DNA of 6,750 bases from Pseudomonadota bacterium (GCA_023392135.1 JAEVZQ010000438.1:1-6750), one strand, 5' to 3'. Positions 1-6,066 are shown, numbered from the stretch's first letter. Numbers and translations are program-made. Notes: generated from the letters alone by a model not told the origin.

Positions 1-895
1 TCTCGGTGGCGATCCGGAGATAGTCGATCCCATGACGCGTGGTGACCGCCTCGGGTGGCACGGCAATCACGGAGCGCTGCGCGACCGGAATCCAGACCAG
101 GGTGCGCTCGTTGACGAAATAATCGCCGATCCCGTCCACCTCGACGTCGGCCACGACGCGGCCGGCCGAAATTTCGGGATAGACTTTGGCAACACGGCCC
201 GGCCGGGCATCCGAGATGCCACCGGCTGTTGCGGGAGACAGGCCGCGCTGGCCAATCAGAACCGCGGCGTCTTGCTTGATTTCTCCGGCGTGCCGCTCAG
301 GCAGCGAGAGGCGCAGATAATAGCGGCCGCTGGCAATGCGCGCGATTTCTTCACCAGGAAGCACCACCGATCCGAGGGTAACCGGTACCGTCAGTACACG
401 CCCGTCAGCGGGTGCCAGCACCTCGCCTTCACGTGTGCGCTGCGCGACGACCGACTTCTCAGCCCGAGCAGCCGCAACCTGGTTGACGACGACGTCGAAC
501 TGCATCTTTGCCTGATCCACGCGTGCCTGGCTCGCAGTCCCGCGTGCCAGTAGCTGCTGTGCGCGGTCGAGCTCGATGCGCGCGTTCTCGAGCTGCGAGT
601 TCAGCGCCTCGATCCTGGCGTCTGCGGCGCTCAATTCAAGCGCGAGCTTGTCATCGACGACGATGGCGACGACCTCGCCTTCCTTGACCTCCTTGCCCTC
701 ACACCCATTGATCGCGCGGATCGATCCACCGATGCGCGCCCGCGCCGGTATGATTCTGCGGCTTTCGACTTGCCCGAATACGGCCTTCATGTCCGGCACC
801 GAAATCGAGCCGACAACGAAGTCACCCGCGGCCGCCGGCATGATCCCGGCGAGCATCGATATCGACAGAATGAGAAAGTTGGCGCGCGAGACCAT
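1..895 (-). CDS. RND efflux periplasmic adaptor subunit (HlyD/MFP family), 3' end cut by the window edge
   Basis: Periplasmic adaptor that would link an inner-membrane RND pump to an outer-membrane channel. Reading the minus strand gives 298 codons with no stop. Residues 1-23 form a signal peptide (hydrophobic stretch, then PAAA before GDF). Residues ~50-84 are the first half of a lipoyl/barrel-sandwich domain (EGKEVKEGEVVAIV). Residues ~85-155 are a heptad-like coiled-coil hairpin with the usual LLARGTASQARVDQAK turn. Residues ~156-190 are the second lipoyl half (APADGRVLTVPVTLGSVVLPGEEIARI), and a beta-barrel region follows. The domain order is that of RND adaptors. Start: ATG at 895 has a GGGGGA-type ribosome site about 6 nt upstream; an in-frame ATG two codons earlier (901) would lie on top of that site. 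It sits 71 bp after the DUF2892 gene on the same strand, so it is probably in the repressor-led operon. The RND permease would be expected just beyond the left edge. The substrate cannot be told. The family call is firm; operon membership is inferred. Confidence 0.92.
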   Translation of the reverse strand, partial: MVSRANFLILSISMLAGIMPAAAGDFVVGSISVPDMKAVFGQVESRRIIPARARIGGSIRAINGCEGKEVKEGEVVAIVVDDKLALELSAADARIEALNSQLENARIELDRAQQLLARGTASQARVDQAKMQFDVVVNQVAAARAEKSVVAQRTREGEVLAPADGRVLTVPVTLGSVVLPGEEIARIASGRYYLRLSLPERHAGEIKQDAAVLIGQRGLSPATAGGISDARPGRVAKVYPEISAGRVVADVEVDGIGDYFVNERTLVWIPVAQRSVIAVPPEAVTTRHGIDYLRIATE

Positions 896-966
896 AATCA
901 TCCCCCATGGCAGGCGGCGTCGCGCGCTGAAGCTTCGACGCCTCCATTCGAGTGCGGTGGTCCGGA

Positions 967-1170
967 TTACTGAAAGGCGCTTCCGCCCTTGCAGCCGAGC
1001 TTCTTGAAAACCATGGCTGCGGGGCAGAAACCCGTCACCGACGCCTGTATCAGGTTCAGCCCGACAAAGGCCGTCAGCAGGTACCAGTAGGGCGAGACAT
1101 AGAAGCCGAGCGCCAGCGAAAGCAGGATCATAAAGCCGGCGAACATCATGACAGCGCGGTCGATCGTCAT
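967..1170 (-). CDS. DUF2892 / YgaP-type small inner-membrane protein
   Basis: A 67-residue protein with two predicted membrane helices, residues ~6-24 (MMFAGFMILLSLALGF) and ~28-46 (YWYLLTAFVGLNLIQASV). A TGFCPAA motif follows, with Cys49, and there is a second cysteine at 60 in a short basic tail. The MTIDR start, the helix hairpin and the TGFCP motif are typical of DUF2892 proteins, the membrane part of E. coli YgaP; no rhodanese domain is fused here. Start: a GTG at 1179 opens the same frame, but GAGGAG lies about 8 nt before the ATG at 1170 and overlaps that GTG, so ATG 1170 is preferred. It lies between the BigR/SqrR-like repressor and the RND adaptor. DUF2892 genes commonly sit near rhodaneses and sulfide-response regulators, which agrees with a sulfur-related role, but the biochemical function is unknown. 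The TGFCP cysteine could be redox- or persulfide-active; this is inference. Confidence 0.9.
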   Translation of the reverse strand: MTIDRAVMMFAGFMILLSLALGFYVSPYWYLLTAFVGLNLIQASVTGFCPAAMVFKKLGCKGGSAFQ

Positions 1171-1214
1171 CGTTTTCACTCCTCATGAAAGTGCTTGGCG
1201 AATTGCGGTCGATT

Positions 1215-1352
1215 TCAATCCTGGGGCTCTGGTGATCTGCGTGGTCGCTTTGCGCGGCGCGCCAAACGTGATGAGATCGCCGGCAGTGTCATCAATGCCG
1301 GGTCGGAATTGCTCAGCTCGACCGGCAGCGCCGCGGCTATCCGGCCGTTCAT
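1215..1352 (-). CDS. Candidate 45-aa small ORF coupled to the ArsR-family repressor
   Basis: Not recognised. The ATG (1352-1350) overlaps the repressor's TGA stop as ATGA, and GGAGGG stands about 6 nt before it, which is the geometry of translational coupling. The ORF encodes 45 residues, starts MNGRIAAALPVEL and turns strongly basic in its second half (SRLARRAKRPRRSP). It has no cysteine, no membrane helix and no known motif. It occupies most of the 178-bp gap between the repressor and the DUF2892 gene, an unusually large gap for an otherwise compact operon. It could be a real small protein, the degraded start of a lost gene, or a chance ORF in GC-rich DNA with a fortuitous ribosome site. 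The start signals are the only evidence for it. Confidence 0.33.
   Translation of the reverse strand: MNGRIAAALPVELSNSDPALMTLPAISSRLARRAKRPRRSPEPQD
1346..1351 (-). other. ATGA stop/start overlap region at the repressor 3' end
   Basis: The repressor ends in TGA at 1351-1349 and a new ATG begins at 1352. A GGAGGG ribosome-binding sequence lies inside the last codons of the repressor (about 1359-1364). This arrangement would let ribosomes finishing the repressor restart at once on the small ORF. It is the main reason the small ORF is listed. Confidence 0.4.
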
Positions 1353-1693
1353 TTGTGCCCTCCGCTCGACGCTGTCTCTGATCCAGCGCAATACGCCGCG
1401 TAAAGCGCTTGCATAACCTGGAGCGCAGGCTGGCTGGAGATGCGGTACCAGATCGTCTGGCCGTCGCGGCGGCCGGAGATGATGCGGTCGCGCCGCAGCA
1501 GCGCGAGGTGCTGCGATGCCGTCGAGTCCCGAATACCTAGGAAATCGGCAAGCTGGCCGACCGATTTCTCGCCGTCGATGAGCTGACAGAGGATCATCAT
1601 GCGGTGGCAGTTGGACATGGCCTTCAGGAGCGCGGTGGCTTGGTCGGCCGCTGCGCGCATGGCATCCGGGTCGATCTTCGTTCTAATATTCAT
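1349..1693 (-). CDS. ArsR/SmtB-family repressor, BigR/SqrR-like (persulfide-sensing type)
   Basis: A 114-residue winged-helix repressor. The recognition region is about residues 44-70 (SVGQLADFLGIRDSTASQHLALLRRDRII), followed by the wing (GRRDGQTIWYRI). It lacks the metal-site ELCVCDL motif of arsenic/cadmium sensors. Instead Cys36 lies in MILCQLIDGE before the DNA-binding helices and Cys102 in LYAAYC at the C-terminal helix. Their spacing of 66 residues is, as I recall, that of the reactive pair in Xylella BigR (Cys42/Cys108) and Rhodobacter SqrR (Cys41/Cys107), which form a sulfur bridge on exposure to persulfides and release DNA. Cys29 is an extra cysteine. It heads a minus-strand operon with a DUF2892 protein and an RND adaptor and is probably autoregulated through the inverted repeats at its start. 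The ATG at 1693 has no Shine-Dalgarno sequence; Met12 is an alternative start with no better signal. The ArsR family is certain; the persulfide-sensing subgroup is a strong inference. Confidence 0.9.
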   Translation of the reverse strand: MNIRTKIDPDAMRAAADQATALLKAMSNCHRMMILCQLIDGEKSVGQLADFLGIRDSTASQHLALLRRDRIISGRRDGQTIWYRISSQPALQVMQALYAAYCAGSETASSGGHK

Positions 1694-1705
1694 AGCTGCG
1701 AATAT
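1686..1705. promoter_or_regulatory. Candidate repressor operator 1, ATATTC-N8-GAATAT
   Basis: Perfect inverted repeat with 6-bp arms (1686-1691 and 1700-1705) and an 8-bp spacer, covering the repressor's start codon and -10 element. The core ATTC-N8-GAAT agrees with the binding sequence I recall for Rhodobacter SqrR. Its place over the transcription start fits repression by blocking RNA polymerase, that is, autoregulation. The repeat is seen directly; binding is inferred. Confidence 0.6.
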
Positions 1706-1728
1706 ACGCAGTTACGAATATGTAGCAA
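1701..1728 (-). promoter_or_regulatory. Sigma-70-type promoter of the repressor operon
   Basis: On the minus strand TTGCTA (1728-1723; 4 of 6 match TTGACA) and TATATT (1706-1701; 5 of 6 match TATAAT) are separated by 16 bp. This AT-rich patch stands out in GC-rich surroundings. A start site 7-8 nt after the -10 falls at or next to the repressor ATG (1693), which suggests a leaderless transcript. It is overlaid by the candidate operators. Confidence 0.55.
1704..1719. promoter_or_regulatory. Candidate degenerate second operator, ATAC-N8-GAAT
   Basis: One mismatch from ATTC-N8-GAAT and displaced exactly 16 bp from the first site. CGAATAT at 1699-1705 recurs at 1715-1721. It lies in the spacer between the -35 and -10 elements of the repressor promoter. 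Overlapping both candidates is a separate near-perfect palindrome at 1693-1714 (TA.CTGCG.ATAT.CGCAG.TA), so the true repressor footprint could be centred there instead. Confidence 0.4.
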
Positions 1729-2014
1729 GAGCTGAAATCACGCTGGATGCCGCTCACTGACGAAGGTGTTCGCCCCCGCTGTGCGGCCATCAACCGGTGC
1801 CGGGAGACCGCGCCTCTATCCCTGTGCTGATCGATGTCTAGGCGCCGTGATGCGGCCCGTGCCGCAGGATGTCGCCGGCTTTTGCTCGCGCCGCGCGCGC
1901 ACTCGAGCCGGACAGGCCCGCTGATTTGGGCCGCTGCCAGCTTTGATCGGCATCATGTGAGCTTCGTCACGGAGCCGTCATGCTCTATCATTCCGATCAT
2001 TCGACAGATCCAAC
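1729..2014. other. Intergenic region between the divergent repressor and amidase genes
   Basis: About 290 bp with no convincing gene. Reading frames here are short, lack ribosome sites or run into the amidase out of frame. It should carry the amidase promoter, but I find no good -35/-10 pair; TATCAT at 1986-1991 with TTCGTC 17 bp upstream is a poor match. A weak inverted repeat (CCGGCT 1875-1880, AGCCGG 1906-1911) is present and may be chance in GC-rich DNA. Confidence 0.4.
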
Positions 2015-2020
2015 GGGAGA
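2015..2020 (+). promoter_or_regulatory. Ribosome-binding site of the amidase gene
   Basis: GGGAGA six nucleotides before the ATG at 2027. It supports that start over the earlier out-of-frame ATGs in the leader. Confidence 0.65.
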
Positions 2021-2026
2021 AGTGGC

Positions 2027-3349
2027 ATGCTGGACAAGACGGACACCAAGGCAGCTGCGCGCCGCAGCATCGTCGTACAGGGCTTCACCAATAGCGTCCT
2101 CGACCCGGATTTGCCCATGCTCGGGCCAGTCGAAGATGGCGGAACAATCATCGCCAACACGGCACCGGGTTGCTGGGGGCCGATGATAACGCCGCGGCTG
2201 CGCGGTGGGCACGAGGTCACGCAGCCTGTATTCGTGCAAGGCGCGGAGCCGGGCGATGGAATCGCGATCCGCATCCGCGACATCACCGTCACCTCGATCG
2301 CAACCGCCTCGGGGCACGACTCCTCGCCCTCGGGCTATTGCGTGGGCGACCCATACGTCGCGGCGCGCTGCCCGACTTGCGATGAGGTCTGGCCGGAAAC
2401 GCATCTGGAAGGGATCGGGCAAGATTCCGTGGTCTGCAACAAGTGCGGCAACCCTGTGAAGCCGTTCGAGATCGTGCACGGATACACGGTGGTCTTCGAC
2501 GATACCCGTCAGGTCGGGGTGACGATGCCGAAGGCGGCAGCGGAGAAGATCGCCCATAATGCGCATCATTACGCGGCCCTGCCCGACCAATCGGTGCAGC
2601 ACCCGATCCTGGCATTCGCCGCCTCGGATATGCCCGGCGTCATGGTGCGCATGCGGCCGTTCCTGGGGCAACTCGGCACCATGCCTTCCATTGCGATGCC
2701 CGATTCCCATAATGCGGGCGACTTCGGCGCCTTTCTCGTCGGGGCGCCGCACGCCTACGGCATAACGGCGGAGCAACTCGCCGAGCACAAGACGGATGGG
2801 CATATGGACATCGATGCCGTGCGTCCCGGCGCCATTCTGATCGCACCCGTCAAGGTGAAGGGCGCTGGCGTCTATATGGGCGATATGCACGCCGGCCAGG
2901 GCGACGGCGAGATTGCCGGGCACACCATGGACGTGTCCGGCAGTATCACCTTGCAGGTGGAGGTGCTGAAAAATTATCCGATCGACGGGCCGGTCCTGTT
3001 CCCGCTGGCCGAGGACCTGCCACCAATGGCGAAGCCGTTCAGCGCCGAGGAGCGGGCGAAGGCTGAGCGCCTTGCGGAGTCCTGGGGTCTAGAGCAGGTC
3101 GAGGAGACTGCGCCGATTTCGGTGATCGGTACGGCCGCCAACATGAACGATGCGATCGACAATGGCCTGCAGCGGGCGGCAACCCTGCTCGGCATGACCG
3201 TGCCCGAGGTCCGGAACCGGGCAACGATCAACGGCGCGATCGAGATTGGCAGGGCGCCGGGCGTCATCCAGGTGACGTTCCTGGCGCCGATGAGCCGTCT
3301 CGACGCAGTCGGGCTCGGGAAGTACGCGCGCGAGCAGTACAACCTGTAA
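2027..3349 (+). CDS. Acetamidase/formamidase family amidohydrolase
   Basis: A 440-residue member of the FmdA/AmdA family, metal-dependent cytoplasmic enzymes that hydrolyse formamide or short-chain amides to ammonium and the carboxylate. Visible family signatures are GCWGPM (residues 48-53), the MPSIAMPDSHNAGDFG stretch (~219-234), GAILIAPVKVKGAGVYMGDMH (~268-287) and the GDMHAGQGDGE motif (285-295), with its His and acidic residues. There is no signal peptide. An insert carries CPTC (115-118) and CNKC (137-140) with 18 residues between them, resembling a rubredoxin-like zinc knuckle. The length is somewhat above the roughly 400 residues of Methylophilus-type formamidase, and the insert may account for this. 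It is monocistronic: no gene follows on this strand before a strong hairpin 24 bp downstream. The actual substrate is unknown; formamide is plausible. No ABC amide/urea transporter genes are in view. Confidence 0.92.
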   Translation: MLDKTDTKAAARRSIVVQGFTNSVLDPDLPMLGPVEDGGTIIANTAPGCWGPMITPRLRGGHEVTQPVFVQGAEPGDGIAIRIRDITVTSIATASGHDSSPSGYCVGDPYVAARCPTCDEVWPETHLEGIGQDSVVCNKCGNPVKPFEIVHGYTVVFDDTRQVGVTMPKAAAEKIAHNAHHYAALPDQSVQHPILAFAASDMPGVMVRMRPFLGQLGTMPSIAMPDSHNAGDFGAFLVGAPHAYGITAEQLAEHKTDGHMDIDAVRPGAILIAPVKVKGAGVYMGDMHAGQGDGEIAGHTMDVSGSITLQVEVLKNYPIDGPVLFPLAEDLPPMAKPFSAEERAKAERLAESWGLEQVEETAPISVIGTAANMNDAIDNGLQRAATLLGMTVPEVRNRATINGAIEIGRAPGVIQVTFLAPMSRLDAVGLGKYAREQYNL

Positions 3350-3373
3350 CTCGATAAGCCTTTTGAGGCGAAA

Positions 3374-3401
3374 AACCCCGCCGCGCCAAGGCGGCGGGGT
3401 T
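3374..3401. terminator. Bidirectional intrinsic terminator
   Basis: Perfect 10-bp stem (AACCCCGCCG at 3374-3383, CGGCGGGGTT at 3392-3401), extendable by one pair, with a small loop. On the minus strand the stem runs straight into a T-run (from 3375 down to 3371), a strong terminator for the M20 hydrolase gene, whose stop is at 3433. On the plus strand the tail TTCTGCTTTC is a weaker U-tract, 24 bp after the amidase stop. One hairpin therefore separates two converging genes. Confidence 0.85.
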
Positions 3402-3432
3402 CTGCTTTCGGGGCCGTTGCTTCCGAACGCGG

Positions 3433-4596
3433 CTAAGCCGTTCCCATTCTCATCACCGCCAATGCCATCGCCTGCGCGCGCGGAACGAGTGAGTCGATTT
3501 CCAGATATTCCTCTGGCGTATGCGCCGCGCCACCAACGGGACCGACGGCGCAGATGGTCGGGCAGCCGACCGCAGCCGTGAATCCGGAATCGGCGCAGCC
3601 GCCAGCAAATTCGCCCTCGACCTTCAAGCGGGCATCGCTGGCCGCAACTTGGTAATGCGCGAACAGGGCCTCTGATGAAGGAGTTGGGTTGAGGGGTAGG
3701 AACTCGCCCTTGATCTCGAGAGTCGCCTTTGTCCCCGGCACGTAGCTGGTGGCTACGATTTCCTGGATCGCGGCCATCGTTTTCGCCCGCTCGGGCGGAT
3801 CGATGTAGCGCAGGTCGATCTCGGCCTCGGCCGATGGCGCAACCATGTTCACCGCCTCACCGCCCCGCACGATGCCGACATTGAGTGTTGTACCCTTGGC
3901 GAGATCGGTCAGGTTATGGATGGTGATGATTTTATGCGCCAGCTCGCCGATGGCGCTGATGCCTTTCTCGAAATTGCCGCCGGAGTGCGCCGGCCGGCCC
4001 TCGATGGTCATGCGCATGAAAACACCGCCCTTCCGGCCGGTGACGACATTGCCGCTGGGCCGTCCTGGCTCGGAGTTGAGCACCGCGCGCGCCTTTCGGG
4101 CTGCGGCCTCGATGACGGGCCGACACGCCGGTGAGCCAATCTCCTCGTCACTGGTGATGAGACCAACGACGGGGACGGGCGCGCCGAACTTGCGGAAAGC
4201 CGCCATCACGAAGGCGTTCATGACGAGTCCGGCCTTCATATCGGCGACACCGGGGCCGTAGGCCCGGTGGCCTTCGATACGGAACGGCCGCCGCTCTGCC
4301 TCCCCCTTTGAGAAAACCGTGTCGCGATGGCCCAGCAGCAAAACCGGCTTTTCGTTCGTCAACCGGTCATCGAGGCGAATGTGAATGGCATCTCCGAATC
4401 GCTCGTTGGGCTCGCGCCGGGTCAGCAGGCCGTGCTCGGCGAAAAATCGCTCGAAGCGTGCCCCTACATCGTCGACACCTGCCTTGTCGTAGGTGCCGGA
4501 GTCGATATTCACTACATCGCGCAGCAGCGCGATCATGGCCTCCTTCTGCGCGGCCAGCCATGCCGTGATCTGCGCCTCGCGCTCGGAAATTGTCAT
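3433..4596 (-). CDS. M20-family metallohydrolase (carboxypeptidase G2-like)
   Basis: A 387-residue two-domain dizinc hydrolase of amide or peptide bonds, in the glutamate carboxypeptidase/ArgE/DapE superfamily. Metal and catalytic residues are visible in order: GHRDTVF (His90, Asp92), GVADMKAGL (Asp119, bridging zinc ligand), TSDEEIGS (Glu151 general base, Glu152 ligand), NSEPGR (Glu176) and AAHTPEEYLEI (His359). The dimerisation (lid) domain spans roughly residues 190-300 and includes PAHSGGNFEKGISA with His204. No signal peptide is visible, so it is probably cytoplasmic. Start: an ATG at 4641 adds 15 residues but has no ribosome site; the ATG at 4596 has GTGGGG at suitable spacing and begins MTISEREAQITAWLA, as expected for the family, so it is preferred. 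It is same-strand with dnaJ but about 180 bp away across a repeat, so probably a separate unit. The substrate (an N-acyl amino acid, glutamate conjugate or peptide) cannot be assigned. Confidence 0.9.
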   Translation of the reverse strand: MTISEREAQITAWLAAQKEAMIALLRDVVNIDSGTYDKAGVDDVGARFERFFAEHGLLTRREPNERFGDAIHIRLDDRLTNEKPVLLLGHRDTVFSKGEAERRPFRIEGHRAYGPGVADMKAGLVMNAFVMAAFRKFGAPVPVVGLITSDEEIGSPACRPVIEAAARKARAVLNSEPGRPSGNVVTGRKGGVFMRMTIEGRPAHSGGNFEKGISAIGELAHKIITIHNLTDLAKGTTLNVGIVRGGEAVNMVAPSAEAEIDLRYIDPPERAKTMAAIQEIVATSYVPGTKATLEIKGEFLPLNPTPSSEALFAHYQVAASDARLKVEGEFAGGCADSGFTAAVGCPTICAVGPVGGAAHTPEEYLEIDSLVPRAQAMALAVMRMGTA

Positions 4597-4671
4597 CGGG
4601 TGCCCCACTCGTTCGAATGACGTGGGATCATTGTAGAGCATCTCGCCCGCTGCAGGCGATGGCCGCTTGTC

Positions 4672-4737
4672 ACTGCATCCAGGGCAAAGATGCAGTGGTC
4701 ATCCCGGCGCTTTCCCGGACACAAGGCCCGGAATGAC
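4672..4737. repeat. Double-hairpin palindromic repeat, probably a dispersed element
   Basis: Two adjacent inverted repeats. The first has perfect 8-bp arms, ACTGCATC (4672-4679) and GATGCAGT (4689-4696). The second has 10-bp arms with one mismatch, GTCATCCCGG (4698-4707) and CCGGAATGAC (4728-4737). The GTCATTCCGG...CCGGGATGAC style is common as a short interspersed repeat between genes in Rhizobiales. It lies 40 bp past the dnaJ stop. With no T-run it is a poor intrinsic terminator, but it could stabilise the dnaJ mRNA 3' end. Whether it recurs in the genome cannot be seen here. Confidence 0.6.
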
Positions 4738-4777
4738 GAATTGAGGTTAGGTGGAAAATCTTAATAGGGGTGGTGAA

Positions 4778-5911
4778 TCAGACGCCGCGACCCTCGAAGA
4801 ACTCCTTCACGCGGGTGAAGAAGCCGGCGCTTTCCGGGCTCGTGTCCTTGTGGCTTTCGCGCTCGAACTCTTCGAGCAGCTCGCGCTGGCGCCGCGTCAG
4901 GTTCTTCGGAGTTTCCACCTGCACCTGGATGTACATGTCGCCGTAGGCCTTCGAGCGCAGAACCGGCATGCCCTTGTTCTTGAGACGGAACTGCTTTCCA
5001 CTCTCCGTGCCTTCGGGAACTTTCACGCGCGTGACGCTGCCCTCGACGGTGGGCACCTCGATCTGGCCGCCGAGCGCGGCAGTGCACATCGAGATAGGCA
5101 CCATGCAGAAGATGTCGGCGCCATCGCGCTGGAAGAACTCGTGAGGCTTGATCGAGAGGAAAATATAGAGATCGCCCGCCGGGCCGCCGCGCAGGCCAGC
5201 TTCGCCCTCTCCCGCAAGGCGGATGCGTGTGCCATCCTCGACGCCAGCCGGAATGTTCACCGACAGCGTGCGCTCGCGCATGACGCGGCCGGAGCCGGAG
5301 CACGTTGGGCACGGATCATCGATGACCTCGCCGCGGCCCTGGCAGCTCGGGCAGGTGCGCTCGATGGTGAAGAAGCCCTGGGAGGCGCGGACCTTGCCGA
5401 ATCCGGCACAGGTCGGACAGCTCGTCGGCTTGGTGCCGGGCTTTGCTCCAGACCCGGAGCATTTCTCGCAGGCGACACTCGACGGCACGCGGATCTGAGC
5501 GGGCTTGCCGGTGTAAGCCTCAGAAAGGGAGATCTCGAGATTGTACCGGAGGTCGGCGCCCCGCTCGCGCCCCGACCGCTGGCGGCCACCGCGGCGGCCG
5601 CCCATGAACTCTCCGAACAGATCGTCGAAGATGTCGGACATGGAGGCGGCGAAGTCGGGCCCGAAGCCACCGGCCCCGCGGCCGCCATCGAACGCTGCAT
5701 GGCCGAACTGGTCGTAAGCTGCGCGCTTCTGGGGATCTTTCAGTGTCTCGTAGGCTTCGGCAATTTCCTTGAAACGCTGCTCGGCGCTCTTGTCGCCGGA
5801 GTTGTGATCAGGATGGCACTCCTTGGCCAGCCGCCGGAAGGCGGTCTTCAGCTCCTGCTCGCTCGCGCCTCTGGATACGCCGAGTACCTCGTAGTAGTCG
5901 CGCTTGGCCAT
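4778..5911 (-). CDS. dnaJ: Chaperone DnaJ (Hsp40), type I
   Basis: Co-chaperone that delivers unfolded clients to DnaK and stimulates its ATPase. The 377-residue protein has the full type I layout. The J domain (residues 4-70) carries the HPD motif at 33-35. A Gly/Phe-rich linker (~75-115) includes [13 protein letters not shown]. The zinc-finger domain has four CxxCxGxG repeats starting at Cys148, Cys165, Cys187 and Cys201 ([32 protein letters not shown]). The C-terminal substrate-binding and dimerisation domains follow to the end. All key residues are intact and the length is normal (E. coli DnaJ has about 376). It lies 146 bp after dnaK on the same strand, across a nested hairpin. The Shine-Dalgarno sequence before its ATG is weak. 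Heat-shock control would act from upstream of dnaK, outside the window. Confidence 0.98.
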   Translation of the reverse strand: MAKRDYYEVLGVSRGASEQELKTAFRRLAKECHPDHNSGDKSAEQRFKEIAEAYETLKDPQKRAAYDQFGHAAFDGGRGAGGFGPDFAASMSDIFDDLFGEFMGGRRGGRQRSGRERGADLRYNLEISLSEAYTGKPAQIRVPSSVACEKCSGSGAKPGTKPTSCPTCAGFGKVRASQGFFTIERTCPSCQGRGEVIDDPCPTCSGSGRVMRERTLSVNIPAGVEDGTRIRLAGEGEAGLRGGPAGDLYIFLSIKPHEFFQRDGADIFCMVPISMCTAALGGQIEVPTVEGSVTRVKVPEGTESGKQFRLKNKGMPVLRSKAYGDMYIQVQVETPKNLTRRQRELLEEFERESHKDTSPESAGFFTRVKEFFEGRGV

Positions 5912-5976
5912 TTACGGACGCCCGCTTCTGTTCCATCCGCAGGGTGGCGACTGTCGCCCCCGCGTGACGGATAAGA

Positions 5977-6032
5977 CCCTCGCCGGCTTGAACCTCGCGA
6001 GCGCAGTTCATCTGCGCTGCATGCGGCGAGGG
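5977..6032. repeat. Nested hairpin in the dnaK-dnaJ intergenic region
   Basis: Outer stem of 9 perfect pairs (CCCTCGCCG 5977-5985, CGGCGAGGG 6024-6032) enclosing a second perfect 7-bp stem (AGCGCAG 6000-6006, CTGCGCT 6012-6018) with a 5-nt loop. In the dnaK-dnaJ transcript the structure is followed by TCTTAT rather than a clean U-run, so at most it is a partial terminator or attenuator. It could also protect the dnaK message from 3' decay and so set the dnaK:dnaJ ratio. Confidence 0.6.
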
Positions 6033-6047
6033 CCTTTGTTGCCCCTG

Positions 6048-6066
6048 TCGGCCTGGATCAGGCCGA
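6048..6066. repeat. Short hairpin across the dnaK stop codon
   Basis: Perfect 8-bp inverted repeat TCGGCCTG (6048-6055) / CAGGCCGA (6059-6066) with a 3-nt loop. The dnaK stop (6060-6058) lies in its loop and distal arm. It is followed by no U-run on the minus strand and is probably part of the structured dnaK 3' end. Confidence 0.5.

Noticed and set aside
32..1007. Plus-strand frames of 173 and 143 codons
   Set aside because: They lie opposite the RND adaptor, which has a signal peptide, lipoyl halves and coiled coil on the minus strand. The plus-strand products are featureless.
1171..1179. GTG start for the DUF2892 protein
   Set aside because: The GTG overlaps the GAGGAG ribosome site. The ATG at 1170 has correct spacing and gives the usual MTIDR start.
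1834..2094. 86-codon plus-strand frame before the amidase
   Set aside because: It has no ribosome site, overlaps the amidase start out of frame, and has an Arg-rich product typical of noncoding GC-rich DNA.
1997..2923. 308-codon open frame on the minus strand
   Set aside because: It is antisense to the amidase, whose family motifs are clear. The product is His/Arg-rich with no motif.
4597..4641. Upstream start for the M20 hydrolase (15 extra residues)
   Set aside because: There is no ribosome site before it, and the extension is unlike the family's N-terminus. The ATG at 4596 has a better upstream signal. It is not fully excluded.
4672..4737. Intrinsic terminator for dnaJ
   Set aside because: The hairpins are present but no T-run follows on the minus strand, so it is listed as a repeat.
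4751..5974. 407-codon open frame on the plus strand
   Set aside because: It is antisense to the intact, fully motif-supported dnaJ. Its Ala/Arg/Leu-rich product has no recognisable domain. Long antisense frames are expected opposite GC-rich genes.
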